Shown here: positions 26,394 through 34,973 of the stretch, in pieces
Numbering within the stretch: the stretch's first letter is position 1
Layout of the letters: the number at the start of each line of letters is the position of its first letter
Source of the DNA: Spirochaetota bacterium
Lineage (GTDB): Bacteria > Spirochaetota > UBA4802 > UBA5550
Assembly (NCBI GenBank): GCA_024276015.1
Contig: JAJRXZ010000032.1
Location: 1-64,000, forward strand
DNA: 64,000 bases
Reading direction: 5' to 3'
The notes under the pieces: model-generated
Database searches by the model: none
What the model saw: only the letters and a program-made list of their open reading frames with translations
Told to the model about the DNA's origin: nothing
Made by a program: the position numbers and the translations under genes

Positions 26394-28202
26394 TTATTCA
26401 GGAGGGTACATTGCTTCTATTTCTTTACTGTATTTTGTATTGATCACCTTTCTTTTCACTTTCTGAGTGGGAGTTAATTCTCCGCTTTCCTGAGTCCATT
26501 CCGCATCGAGAAGAGTGAATTTTCTTATCTGCTCCACTCTTGAAAATTTCGCAGTGTACTTTTCAATCTCCGAACCGATCAAATTTATCACTTCTTCATT
26601 TTTGATCAGTTCGGTATTGTCGGTAAAAGTAATACTATTCTTTAAAGCCCATTTCTTTGTTTCTTCAAAAGCCGGGATGATCAGCGCTGAGAGATATTTC
26701 CTTCTGTCTCCGATAATGGCAACCTGTTCAATATACTTTGATTCCTTAAGGCTGTTTTCTATATTCTGAGGCGATATATTTTTGCCTCCTGCAGTAACAA
26801 TAATATCCTTAATCCGCCCCGTAATTGAAAGAAAACCGTCCTCGTCAATCACGCCTATATCCCCTGTTTTGAAAAATTTATCTTTAGTAAAAACCTCTTT
26901 TGTTGCTTTGGGATTTTTATAATAACCCTTCATCACCTGCGGCCCTTTAATTAAAATTTCGCCTTCATCGGAAATTTTGATCTCCGTTTCAGGTATTGGA
27001 GGTCCTACAGTGCCGGGTTTAATATGCCAGGGTCTGTTAAAATTCGTAACAGGCGTTGTCTCAGTCAGACCGAAACCCTCCAGAATAATAATTTCCATAC
27101 CGAGAAAAAATTCCGCATCTGAAACCGAGAGGGGGCCTCCTCCTGATATGGCAAATTTCAGCCTGTCCATTCCCAGCGCGGCTTTCAATTTTGCAAATAC
27201 AAGTTTATCTGCGAGCTCATACTGCTTTGCAAAAAGTCCGGTCCTTGGCTTTCTATTGCATATATAAGGAAGATTTTTTGCAGCCATTTTCATGGCCCAA
27301 TTAAAGATCATCTTTTTCACCGGCGAAGCATCGGAGACTTTTGCCACAATACCGGCATGAACTTTTTCATATATCCTGGGAACGCTTACCATAATAGTAG
27401 GTCTTACCTCGGTAAAATTTTCCATTAGAGTCGTAATATCTTCTGCAAAAACCACTTTTGCTCCCGAATGTATTGGAAAATAAAGCCCGCAGGTCCTCTC
27501 AAGCGAGTGCGACAGAGGCAGGAATGAAAGAAAAATATCTTCATCGGATATATAATCCTTAACTTCGCTTCCAATATTGGTAACATTAGATAAAAAATTG
27601 CCGTGAGTAAGCATAACGCCCTTTGGATTTCCCGTTGTTCCGGAAGTATAAATAATAGTAGCAAGGTCCGTTCCTTTTACGGACTTCAACCTCTTTTCAA
27701 AATTCGATTTTGTTTTATATGCATGCCCCTTTTTAAAAGCATCGTCAAGTCCTGTTACATTTTTCTGTTTTTTTGAAATTTCATCAAAAACAACGATATT
27801 TTTAATTTTAGGAAGTTTCCTCTTTACTTTGAGAACTTTTTTGAGATGATCTTCGGTTCCCGCAAAACAGAGTTTTGATTCGGAATTTTCAAGAACATAG
27901 AGGGCTTCCTCAGCAGAATTTGTTGCATAAATGGGCACATTTACAGCGCCAATGGACAGAATCGCAAGATCGGCAACCCACCACTCGTACCTGTTTGGCG
28001 AAAAAAGTCCTATTTTATCACCCTTTTTAATCCCAAGGGATAATAAATAATATGCCAGCTCATGAACCATCCTGTTCATATCTTCCCATGATATGTCATG
28101 GTATTGGTTATCCTTTTTATAAGAAACACAGGCCTTGGTTCCATATTTTTGAGCCTGATTTTGAAAAATTGCAACCATTGAATTTTCTTTTAATTTAGCC
28201 AC
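26394..28202 (-). CDS. fadD: Long-chain acyl-CoA synthetase (AMP-forming)
   Basis: Activates fatty acids to acyl-CoA through an acyl-adenylate. ATP motif TIIYTSGTTGNPKGVMLTHG, the A-loop LEGFGLTETTPVTNFN, KTGDIGVIDEDGF, and GRIKDIIVTAGGKNISPQNI with the FACS motif are all intact; about 600 residues, with the bacterial/eukaryotic long-chain ACS layout. The start is placed at GTG 28202 because GGAGG lies five bases upstream; an ATG at 28223 would put that site inside the gene. Monocistronic and followed by a strong terminator. Spirochaetes commonly depend on exogenous fatty acids, so a role in lipid uptake or recycling is reasonable inference. Confidence 0.92.
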   Translation of the reverse strand: MAKLKENSMVAIFQNQAQKYGTKACVSYKKDNQYHDISWEDMNRMVHELAYYLLSLGIKKGDKIGLFSPNRYEWWVADLAILSIGAVNVPIYATNSAEEALYVLENSESKLCFAGTEDHLKKVLKVKRKLPKIKNIVVFDEISKKQKNVTGLDDAFKKGHAYKTKSNFEKRLKSVKGTDLATIIYTSGTTGNPKGVMLTHGNFLSNVTNIGSEVKDYISDEDIFLSFLPLSHSLERTCGLYFPIHSGAKVVFAEDITTLMENFTEVRPTIMVSVPRIYEKVHAGIVAKVSDASPVKKMIFNWAMKMAAKNLPYICNRKPRTGLFAKQYELADKLVFAKLKAALGMDRLKFAISGGGPLSVSDAEFFLGMEIIILEGFGLTETTPVTNFNRPWHIKPGTVGPPIPETEIKISDEGEILIKGPQVMKGYYKNPKATKEVFTKDKFFKTGDIGVIDEDGFLSITGRIKDIIVTAGGKNISPQNIENSLKESKYIEQVAIIGDRRKYLSALIIPAFEETKKWALKNSITFTDNTELIKNEEVINLIGSEIEKYTAKFSRVEQIRKFTLLDAEWTQESGELTPTQKVKRKVINTKYSKEIEAMYPPE

Positions 28203-28725
28203 ATTAACCTCCATATTAAACACAAAATTTATATTAGTTATTATACAATTTGCAGTTTAATGTTAGTAATATAATCATATTGCTGTTTTTTTATCCACTA
28301 TTTTTTATTAATCGGAAAAATATTTTTATGGACTCTTTCCGCTTTGTTGGGACAGAATATTAGAAATCTCTAAAAGGGGGATTTAAAGATCGCGAGAAGG
28401 ATATACCGATCATCATTGAAATTTTCCATATTACCTGAACTGATGCGAATTTTACCCGTTTTTTCTGCATTATGTTAACGAATAAATGTAAATTGATACA
28501 TAAAAGTAAAACCCCCGCCAGGGGAATTAGGGGGTCTTTCAAGAATAAGTTAAGAACCTTGAGAAAATAATATTATTGCTCATATTTCCCATAAATCCGG
28601 AATGACCCTTTTTATGATAAAACAATCCGGTCTATTTGAATTATTTTGATCTATAAAATACTTGACATTAACTATTTCCTCTATGAGATACCAATTTTAA
28701 GAATAAACGATCAGGAGACTTCAGA
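28203..28725. other. Intergenic region with repeat-like sequences before tatC
   Basis: No gene is supported. A segment at about 28360-28545 contains G-rich and C-rich blocks (aaagggggattt at 28373 and cccccgccaggggaattagggggt at 28511, in two parts) and looks like a decayed intergenic repeat. The second copy of the dispersed 28-base repeat is at 28585-28612, and a TTGACA at 28668-28673 lies about 50 bases before tatC. Confidence 0.4.
28585..28612 (+). repeat. Dispersed repeat, copy 2
   Basis: Matches the copy at 6308-6335 in 26 of 28 positions. It precedes a TTGACA-TTAACTATT element (28668 onward), as does copy 1. Confidence 0.45.
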
Positions 28726-29814
28726 TTGGCAGACACAACAAAAAAAAAATCAACTTCCAAAAAGAAAACAGAGAAAAAGAGATCCGCTGCAGCGCAGAAA
28801 TCAAAAAATAAAAAAACCGAAAAAAAACCCGGCAAAAAAAAGGTTGTTGAATCCGTAAAGAAACCTGTAAGAAAAAAAAGCGTTAAAAAACAGAGAACCG
28901 ACAAAGGATCAGGGGAAAAATCTGCGGGGAAAAGATCTAACTCCCTTATCCCTGCCAAACTTCCTGCTGATACAACTTCTGAAATAAAAACAACCTATAA
29001 AAAAGATACATATCCTGAAGAATATTCTAAGAATAATTTACCCGAAAAAACCGAGGACGACGAATATACTTCCGCTAAGGAGAGAGGCGATGAGCCCATG
29101 AGCGTTGTGGGACATCTTGATGAAATGAGATCCAGAATATTACAGAGCCTCATTGCTGTAATAGTTCTGACTTTTGCAGGATTCTTTTTGTCCGATCACC
29201 TTCTTGAGTTCATGAACGCTCCCTTTGTAAAAACCGGTCACAAACTGAATATTTTTAAGCTCACCGGAGGATTTATAATCAGGATCAAGGCTGCTCTTGT
29301 TGCCGGCCTGATGATAGGTCTTCCCTTTATTATCTACCAGATCTGGAAATTCATCTCACCGGCTATTTCTAAAAAGGATAGAAAATTTTCTATTATATCA
29401 TTGATATGCGCTTTCTTCCTTTTTTACGGAGGCATGGCATTTGTGTTCTTCATTCTGCTGCCCTTTGCAATTGATATGCTTCTGAGTTTCATCGGGGACG
29501 ATATGCTAAGCACAATAGGCGCCAGCGATTATATGAGTTTTATACTTCTTATGAGCGTTGCTATGGGTATTCTCTTTGAATTACCTATTGTTGTGATGAT
29601 ACTTACAAGAATAGGGTTAATAACGCCGCGTTTTCTTATTACCAAAAGAAAATATTCCGTTGTAATTATCTGGATAATAGCGGCAGTAATTACGCCGCAG
29701 GATGTTCTGTCGCAGGTACTGGTTGCAGTACCTCTTATGCTGCTGTATGAAATTTCCATTGTCATATCCAGAATAATATTTATCCGCAAAAGAAAAAGAG
29801 AAGCCTTGGATTAA
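28726..29814 (+). CDS. tatC: Sec-independent translocase subunit TatC with a long lysine-rich N-terminal extension
   Basis: TatC binds twin-arginine signal peptides and forms the core of the Tat translocon. Residues about 125-362 are a standard six-helix TatC: MSVVGHLDEMRSRILQSL, then LPFIIYQIWKFISPA, a conserved acidic loop, GILFELPIVVMILTRIGLI and RKYSVVIIWIIAAVITPQD. The first 125 residues are an added hydrophilic arm, starting with about 60 residues that are nearly half lysine with Ser/Thr/Ala and ending acidic. The start is TTG at 28726 with AGGAG nine bases upstream; an internal Met near residue 125 is the normal TatC start. No tatA/B gene is adjacent. Confidence 0.9.
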   Translation: MADTTKKKSTSKKKTEKKRSAAAQKSKNKKTEKKPGKKKVVESVKKPVRKKSVKKQRTDKGSGEKSAGKRSNSLIPAKLPADTTSEIKTTYKKDTYPEEYSKNNLPEKTEDDEYTSAKERGDEPMSVVGHLDEMRSRILQSLIAVIVLTFAGFFLSDHLLEFMNAPFVKTGHKLNIFKLTGGFIIRIKAALVAGLMIGLPFIIYQIWKFISPAISKKDRKFSIISLICAFFLFYGGMAFVFFILLPFAIDMLLSFIGDDMLSTIGASDYMSFILLMSVAMGILFELPIVVMILTRIGLITPRFLITKRKYSVVIIWIIAAVITPQDVLSQVLVAVPLMLLYEISIVISRIIFIRKRKREALD

Positions 29815-29898
29815 TGATCTTGACTGGATCTATTTATAATGTAATATGAAGACAGAACTATTTTACATCATAAATCTCATCTTACAGGCGGTTATGTT

Positions 29899-31083
29899 AT
29901 GACTGTTAAATATATTGATCAGATTGATATTAAAAATAAACGGGTAATAATAAGAGTAGATTATAATGTCCCATATAACAGCAGTATGGAGATTACAGAC
30001 GACACCAGAATAAGATCAACTCTGAGAACAATTAACTACTGCGTAAAAATGAGATCGAAAATAATTCTGATCTCTCACTTGGGCAGACCAAAAGGGAAAA
30101 TTGTTCCTGAAATGACTTTGAAACCCGCGGCTCAAAGGCTTTCCCGGATCATAAAAAAAGAAGTGAGATTCTTTAATGATGAAATCGGCGAAGGATTGCA
30201 GAATAAGATCGACCGGCTCAACCCGGGAGATATTTGTCTTCTCGAGAATATCAGGTTCTATCCGGGTGAAGAGAAAAACGATGACGATCTTGGCAAAAAA
30301 CTTGCTTCTTTGGCGGATGTTTATATAAACGATGCCTTTGCCGCAGCGCACAGGGGGCATGCTTCCAACGATGCTATTACTAAATTTATCAAGACAAGCT
30401 GCGCAGGCTTCTTACTGAAAGATGAAATCGAGTTTTTTAAAAAGGCGCTGGAAAATCCTGAAAAACCCCTGGGCGCTGTTATCGGAGGCGCAAAAGTTTC
30501 TACAAAACTCAATGTTCTGGAGAACATTCTGAACAAAGTGGACTACATCATTATCGGAGGCGCAATGGCCTTTACATTCTTAAAATCCAAAGGTTATGAT
30601 ACAGGCAAATCATTAATAGAAGAGGATCTAATTACTTCAGCCGGTGAAATCCTCCATAAAGCCTCAAAAAAAAATATTCCTGTCTATTTGCCGGTTGATA
30701 TAGTTGCAGCTTCCGAATTTAAGAATGAATCTCCTGCAAAAGTTGTGCCTGTAGAAAATATTCCCAAAGATATGATAGGGCTTGATATCGGGCCTGAAAC
30801 AATTAATCTATTTTCTGAAAAAATAAAAAACTCAAAAACAGTAATATGGAACGGCCCCATGGGCGCCTTTGAAATGCCGCGTTTTGCCGAAGGTACAAAT
30901 GAGCTGGCAAAAACAATTGCAGGATCGCGATGTCTCAGTATTGTGGGAGGCGGCGACAGCGTTACTGCGATCAATCAACTGGGCATTGCCGACAAAATAT
31001 CATACATCTCAACCGGAGGGGGAGCCTTCCTGGAATTGCTGGAAGGTAAAAAACTGCCGGCTATTAAAGCCCTTGAAAGATAA
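29899..31083 (+). CDS. pgk: Phosphoglycerate kinase
   Basis: Glycolytic kinase making ATP and 3-phosphoglycerate from 1,3-bisphosphoglycerate. 394 residues, standard length. RVDYNVPYN, LISHLGRPKG, LLENIRFYPGEE, NDAFAAAHRGHAS, VIGGAKVSTKLNVLENIL, VIWNGPMGAFEM and GGGDSVTAINQLG are all present. It follows tatC by 84 bases. A hairpin terminator follows at once. Confidence 0.97.
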   Translation: MTVKYIDQIDIKNKRVIIRVDYNVPYNSSMEITDDTRIRSTLRTINYCVKMRSKIILISHLGRPKGKIVPEMTLKPAAQRLSRIIKKEVRFFNDEIGEGLQNKIDRLNPGDICLLENIRFYPGEEKNDDDLGKKLASLADVYINDAFAAAHRGHASNDAITKFIKTSCAGFLLKDEIEFFKKALENPEKPLGAVIGGAKVSTKLNVLENILNKVDYIIIGGAMAFTFLKSKGYDTGKSLIEEDLITSAGEILHKASKKNIPVYLPVDIVAASEFKNESPAKVVPVENIPKDMIGLDIGPETINLFSEKIKNSKTVIWNGPMGAFEMPRFAEGTNELAKTIAGSRCLSIVGGGDSVTAINQLGIADKISYISTGGGAFLELLEGKKLPAIKALER

Positions 31084-31087
31084 TAAA

Positions 31088-31113
31088 AAAGCGGCACTGT
31101 AAATGGCCGCTTT
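31088..31113 (+). terminator. Terminator after pgk
   Basis: aaagcggc (31088-31095) and gccgcttt (31106-31113) form an 8-bp stem with a 10-base loop, followed by a T-rich run, five bases after the pgk stop. Confidence 0.75.
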
Positions 31114-31139
31114 CTGTTTATGCCGTGCAATTCAGAAAA

Positions 31140-33746
31140 TTACTCTTCACTATCCCCGTCTTTTTCAATATTTATCTGAGCGATTCCAAGTTTTGCAAGA
31201 GGTATTGAGTACGGCGAGCAGGATACATAATTTAATCCTGCCTCCATGAGAAACTTGATATTATCCGGATTTGCGCCATGTTCGCCGCAGAGGCCTATTT
31301 TAATATCCGGTCTTGTCAGCTTTCCTCTGATTGAAGCAATACCGATCAGCTCTTTCACTTCTTCACCAAGATATTTAAAGGGATTGTGCTTAATAAGGTC
31401 AAAAAGCGAATAATCGGGGAAAAATGAATTGGAATCATCCCTGGAAAGACCGTAGGTAGTCTGTGTTAGATCATTTGTGCCGAAACTGAAGAACTCCGCA
31501 TATTTTGCAATATTACCGGCCCCAAGAGCAGCAGCGGGAAGCTCTATCATTGTACCAACACTGTATTCCAATTCGTCAATACCATACTCTTCAATAACTT
31601 CATCTTTTATATCGCGGATTCCCCTGACCGTTGTGCCTTCAATGGACTTCCCGTTTTTTATGAATTTAATCTCCTCTTCGCTCATAACAATGGGGATCAT
31701 TATTTCAGGTTTGACATTAATTCCTTCTTTAATAAGCATACATGCCGCTTCAAAAATAGCCCGGCACTGCATCTCATATATCTCAGGATACGTTACAGCA
31801 ACACGGCAGCCCCTGTGCCCCAGCATAGGATTCATCTCTGCAAGTTCGTCACACCTTGCTCTGATCTCTGAAGGCGGTATTTTCTTTTTTCTATTTTTCA
31901 TATACTTAATAAAATCATTCATGCTTGCTTCGGATCTCGGCAAGAATTCATGAAGCGGCGCGTCCAGCAGTCTGATAGTTACGGGTTTGCCTTCCATTGT
32001 TTTAAAAAGGTCATAGAAATCGGATCTCTGCATCGGTTCAAGAGCTTTAAGAGCCTCCCGTCTTTCTTTTTCGCTTTCGGCAATGATCATCTCTCGAAAT
32101 CTCATGATCCTCTTTTCATTGAAGAACATATGCTCCGTTCTGCACAGACCTATACCATCGGCATTAAAATCTTTAGCTACTTTAGCGTCTCTTCCCTGGT
32201 CCGCATTTGCGCGAACATTAAAACTGTATATAAAATTTTCTACAATTCCCAGGAATTCAATTAAACCGTTATTCTTAAAATCAGGCTCTATCAAACCGAC
32301 CTTCCCAAGATAGAGCGTAGGGTCTTCATAATAAGGCACATTGAGAGAAATATAATCACCCTCTTTAATGATCTTTCCGCCAAGCGTAAAAGATTTACCC
32401 TTGATCTTCATTTCAGGCTGGACCATAGCGACTTTACCCAGACTTCTGGCTACAACAGGAGCGTGCGATGAGAATCCCCCTTCGCATGTTACAACGCCCT
32501 GAGCAACTTCGATGGCTTTGACATCCTCTGCATAGGAAGACGGCAGAACAAGTATCACATTTGTATCTCCACCCCTCATGATAGCTTTTCTGTACTCTTC
32601 CATGAGTTTGGGAGTTGAAAAATAAACTCTTCCGATTGCAGCGCCTGTTGAACCGGCTATGCCGCCTTTAATGCTCTTGATCCCCTTTGTGGTTCTCGGG
32701 TCTATAACAGGGTGGAGCAGTTCGTTCAACTGATTTGGCTTAATATTCTCAACAAGATACTTTTCGGATATTTTTTTGTTTTCTACAAGATTCAGCAGCG
32801 CTTTAAGCTGTGATTGTGTGGACTTCTCGTCAACCTCGCGCTGTTCAACAAGCCAGAAATCTCCCTCTTCAATGGTAAATTTGATATTTCGAACTTCTCT
32901 GAAATTCTCTTCAAGATTTTGCGCTATTTTGGTAAACTTTTCGTAATATTTTTTATCGATCTTACTTATATCCTTTGCTTTTGCGCCGGTTAAATCAAAT
33001 TCATTCTGAACAAAATCTCCCTGAATTTCCGGATCGCCTGTTATTATATTTCTGGTATAAAAATTCCCTGAATAAGAATTCTTGCCGAAATTCCCATAAA
33101 CCATTGCCTGAACCATTATTGAAAGGGAATTATCAACATCAATGTCGGAATCACAGTACCTCTCAGACGCTGCCTTAAGAAACTTACTTAACTGTTCATA
33201 GACATCTTCCTCAAAATGGTCGCCATATTCCTTTTTGTACAGAGCGATAACCTTTTTCAAGTCATCAACTTTAGGTTTCTTGGAAAGCTTTCCTTCAATG
33301 GACTTCTTTTTTTCATCGTCAAGATCGAATAGCTTGTCGCCGACGTTCCTTAAAAGATAGAGATATTCGCCGTAAGCAAAATCCTTGCCTGTGAACTGTC
33401 CGAACCCCTCAACAGTCTTATCATTCATGCCAACATTATGTATTGACGGGAAATAAGGAACATTAAGGTCGGAGCTCAAAACAATTTTTAACATTAATGG
33501 TTTTGCCGGATCGCCAAACTTCTTCTTAGTCTCTTTTTCTATATCACCTATATAAGTTTTAAGCAGAGCTTTCAAATTTACCTGCGGAAGCTTTTGCGTA
33601 AGTTCCGAATCGATGATAAAACCGGGCGCTATCGGCAGACCCATCATAGCCAGATCAACAGCCCGTCTTCCTCTGATACCCAGTTTCATTCTCGATTTTT
33701 CGTTAATGTCTTTTAAATCTTTATTGAAATATATTATATTTTCCAT
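31140..33746 (-). CDS. ppdK: Pyruvate phosphate dikinase-like protein with diverged nucleotide-binding domain
   Basis: PPDK interconverts pyruvate, ATP and Pi with PEP, AMP and PPi. The 868 residues match PPDK end to end. The central phosphohistidine domain (TCEGGFSSHAPVVARSLG) and the PEP/pyruvate barrel are well conserved: LGHRGCRVAVTYPEIYEMQC, GTMIELPAAAL, SFGTNDLTQTTYGLSRDD and IGLCGEHGANPDN with catalytic Cys, then GLNYVSCSPYSIPLAKLGIA. The N-terminal ATP-grasp part has drifted: the usual VSVRSGA...SMPGMMDT region reads LKIVLSSDLNVPYFPSIHN, losing the ATP-binding arginine. It may use another phosphate donor or act as a regulator. An orphan gene lies 38 bases upstream in the same direction. 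Confidence 0.85.
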   Translation of the reverse strand: MENIIYFNKDLKDINEKSRMKLGIRGRRAVDLAMMGLPIAPGFIIDSELTQKLPQVNLKALLKTYIGDIEKETKKKFGDPAKPLMLKIVLSSDLNVPYFPSIHNVGMNDKTVEGFGQFTGKDFAYGEYLYLLRNVGDKLFDLDDEKKKSIEGKLSKKPKVDDLKKVIALYKKEYGDHFEEDVYEQLSKFLKAASERYCDSDIDVDNSLSIMVQAMVYGNFGKNSYSGNFYTRNIITGDPEIQGDFVQNEFDLTGAKAKDISKIDKKYYEKFTKIAQNLEENFREVRNIKFTIEEGDFWLVEQREVDEKSTQSQLKALLNLVENKKISEKYLVENIKPNQLNELLHPVIDPRTTKGIKSIKGGIAGSTGAAIGRVYFSTPKLMEEYRKAIMRGGDTNVILVLPSSYAEDVKAIEVAQGVVTCEGGFSSHAPVVARSLGKVAMVQPEMKIKGKSFTLGGKIIKEGDYISLNVPYYEDPTLYLGKVGLIEPDFKNNGLIEFLGIVENFIYSFNVRANADQGRDAKVAKDFNADGIGLCRTEHMFFNEKRIMRFREMIIAESEKERREALKALEPMQRSDFYDLFKTMEGKPVTIRLLDAPLHEFLPRSEASMNDFIKYMKNRKKKIPPSEIRARCDELAEMNPMLGHRGCRVAVTYPEIYEMQCRAIFEAACMLIKEGINVKPEIMIPIVMSEEEIKFIKNGKSIEGTTVRGIRDIKDEVIEEYGIDELEYSVGTMIELPAAALGAGNIAKYAEFFSFGTNDLTQTTYGLSRDDSNSFFPDYSLFDLIKHNPFKYLGEEVKELIGIASIRGKLTRPDIKIGLCGEHGANPDNIKFLMEAGLNYVSCSPYSIPLAKLGIAQINIEKDGDSEE

Positions 33747-33784
33747 TATTTTTTCTCCCTGAGCATAATCATCAACTTGTTATA

Positions 33785-34699
33785 TTAAAACAGGTTCAGC
33801 ACTTTGCCTATACCGACTTTAAGAAACTGCTCGAATCTGGGGCTGGCCCCTTCATAGAGATATTTCTTAAGCTTTGACACGCCTTTTATATCATCACCGG
33901 CAATTTGAAAAAAAATCGAATCGGCATGCTTTACTTTGCCCCATTTAAAAAGCGAATTAATATCATTTATTACTTCACCTTTAAAGAATATTGACACATC
34001 AAGATGGGGATACTTGGCCTTATAGCTTTCAATGATCTTTTTCCATGCCTCAACATTACCATTGTGAAATAACTCATTGGAAACCACAACTGCATACTTC
34101 TCAGTTACATTTCTACTGCCGCTAATACCTGCTTGAGATTCAGGAGCCTTCTGCACAGGCTGTACGGTTCTGGCAACTTTTGTTGCATCAATAAATTCCT
34201 TATTTATGAAAACATCTTTACCTGCGATCATTTCCTCAACAGCAATTATTGCCTCTTTCTCAATTTTATTATTTTCTTCTTTGAGATATTTTACATATAT
34301 TACAAGCAACTGATCTGCTGCCAATTCTCTGGCTTTTTCCCAATGAAGAGGATTTTTGGGATTGATCAGAAAGATATCCCCGATGGGACTGTAATAAACA
34401 AGTATAATATCCAGCGCAGTCCACTTGGCTGTCTCTTCTGTAATTTTGCTGAAATCGGATATTGTTGCCGGTATACTGTAGGAATCGTAACTGTAATTAA
34501 ATTTATCCCGGATTACAGCTCCCACAACCGGTAAAACCTGCTCATTTGTCAGTTCATCACTGGCAAGCATATTGTTTATTACATCTGCCAGATTCTTATC
34601 TGATTCAACTTCGTCTACAATCTCATTTACACTAAAAAAATGTCTTAATGCTTTATTAAAATTATTTTTTGATGCAAGAGAATAATAAGTAGTTTCCAT
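33785..34699 (-). CDS. Hypothetical protein next to the PPDK-like gene
   Basis: A 304-residue soluble protein that I do not recognise. It has no signal peptide or membrane helix. Residues 1-165 are helical and acidic, a Ser/Pro/Gln-rich linker follows (about 175-200, VQPVQKAPESQAGISGSRN), and a C-terminal domain of about 100 residues begins EKYAVVVSNELFHNGNVEAW. Its end lies 38 bases before the PPDK-like gene on the same strand, so the two are probably co-transcribed. Confidence 0.7.
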   Translation of the reverse strand: METTYYSLASKNNFNKALRHFFSVNEIVDEVESDKNLADVINNMLASDELTNEQVLPVVGAVIRDKFNYSYDSYSIPATISDFSKITEETAKWTALDIILVYYSPIGDIFLINPKNPLHWEKARELAADQLLVIYVKYLKEENNKIEKEAIIAVEEMIAGKDVFINKEFIDATKVARTVQPVQKAPESQAGISGSRNVTEKYAVVVSNELFHNGNVEAWKKIIESYKAKYPHLDVSIFFKGEVINDINSLFKWGKVKHADSIFFQIAGDDIKGVSKLKKYLYEGASPRFEQFLKVGIGKVLNLF

Positions 34700-34921
34700 A
34701 TTATTTACTCCAGAATACTAATTAGATTATACAATTATTATTTTATAAAATTCTTAAACAATAAATGTATTATTATGCAATACATTAACAGTTAAAAAAA
34801 CATGACGATTAATATCAGTTATTAAGATGAATTTTCCCGTAGTTTTCATCTTAATATAGATGTGAACCTATACCATGATAAAAAATATTGCAAGAACTTT
34901 GTTATTTTTTTTTGTTTAATC

Positions 34922-34959
34922 AAAAAAAAGAGGATGCATGGGGGCATCCTCTTTTTTTT
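34922..34959 (-). terminator. Strong intrinsic terminator after cfpA
   Basis: A perfect 16-bp stem (34922-34937 and 34944-34959; core gaggatgc/gcatcctc flanked by A8/T8) with a 6-base loop, 15 bases after the stop of the minus-strand gene. The T8 tract on both strands would let it work in either direction. Confidence 0.92.
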
Positions 34960-34973
34960 AAAATCTATTTTGA

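Noticed and set aside
28360-28542. 60-codon minus-strand frame with a hydrophobic segment
   Set aside because: Composition follows G-rich and C-rich repeat blocks, and there is no ribosome site; treated as intergenic repeat.
28726-29100. Frameshift or separate Lys-rich gene before tatC
   Set aside because: The frame is continuous into TatC and the TTG start has an AGGAG site; kept as one gene with an extension.
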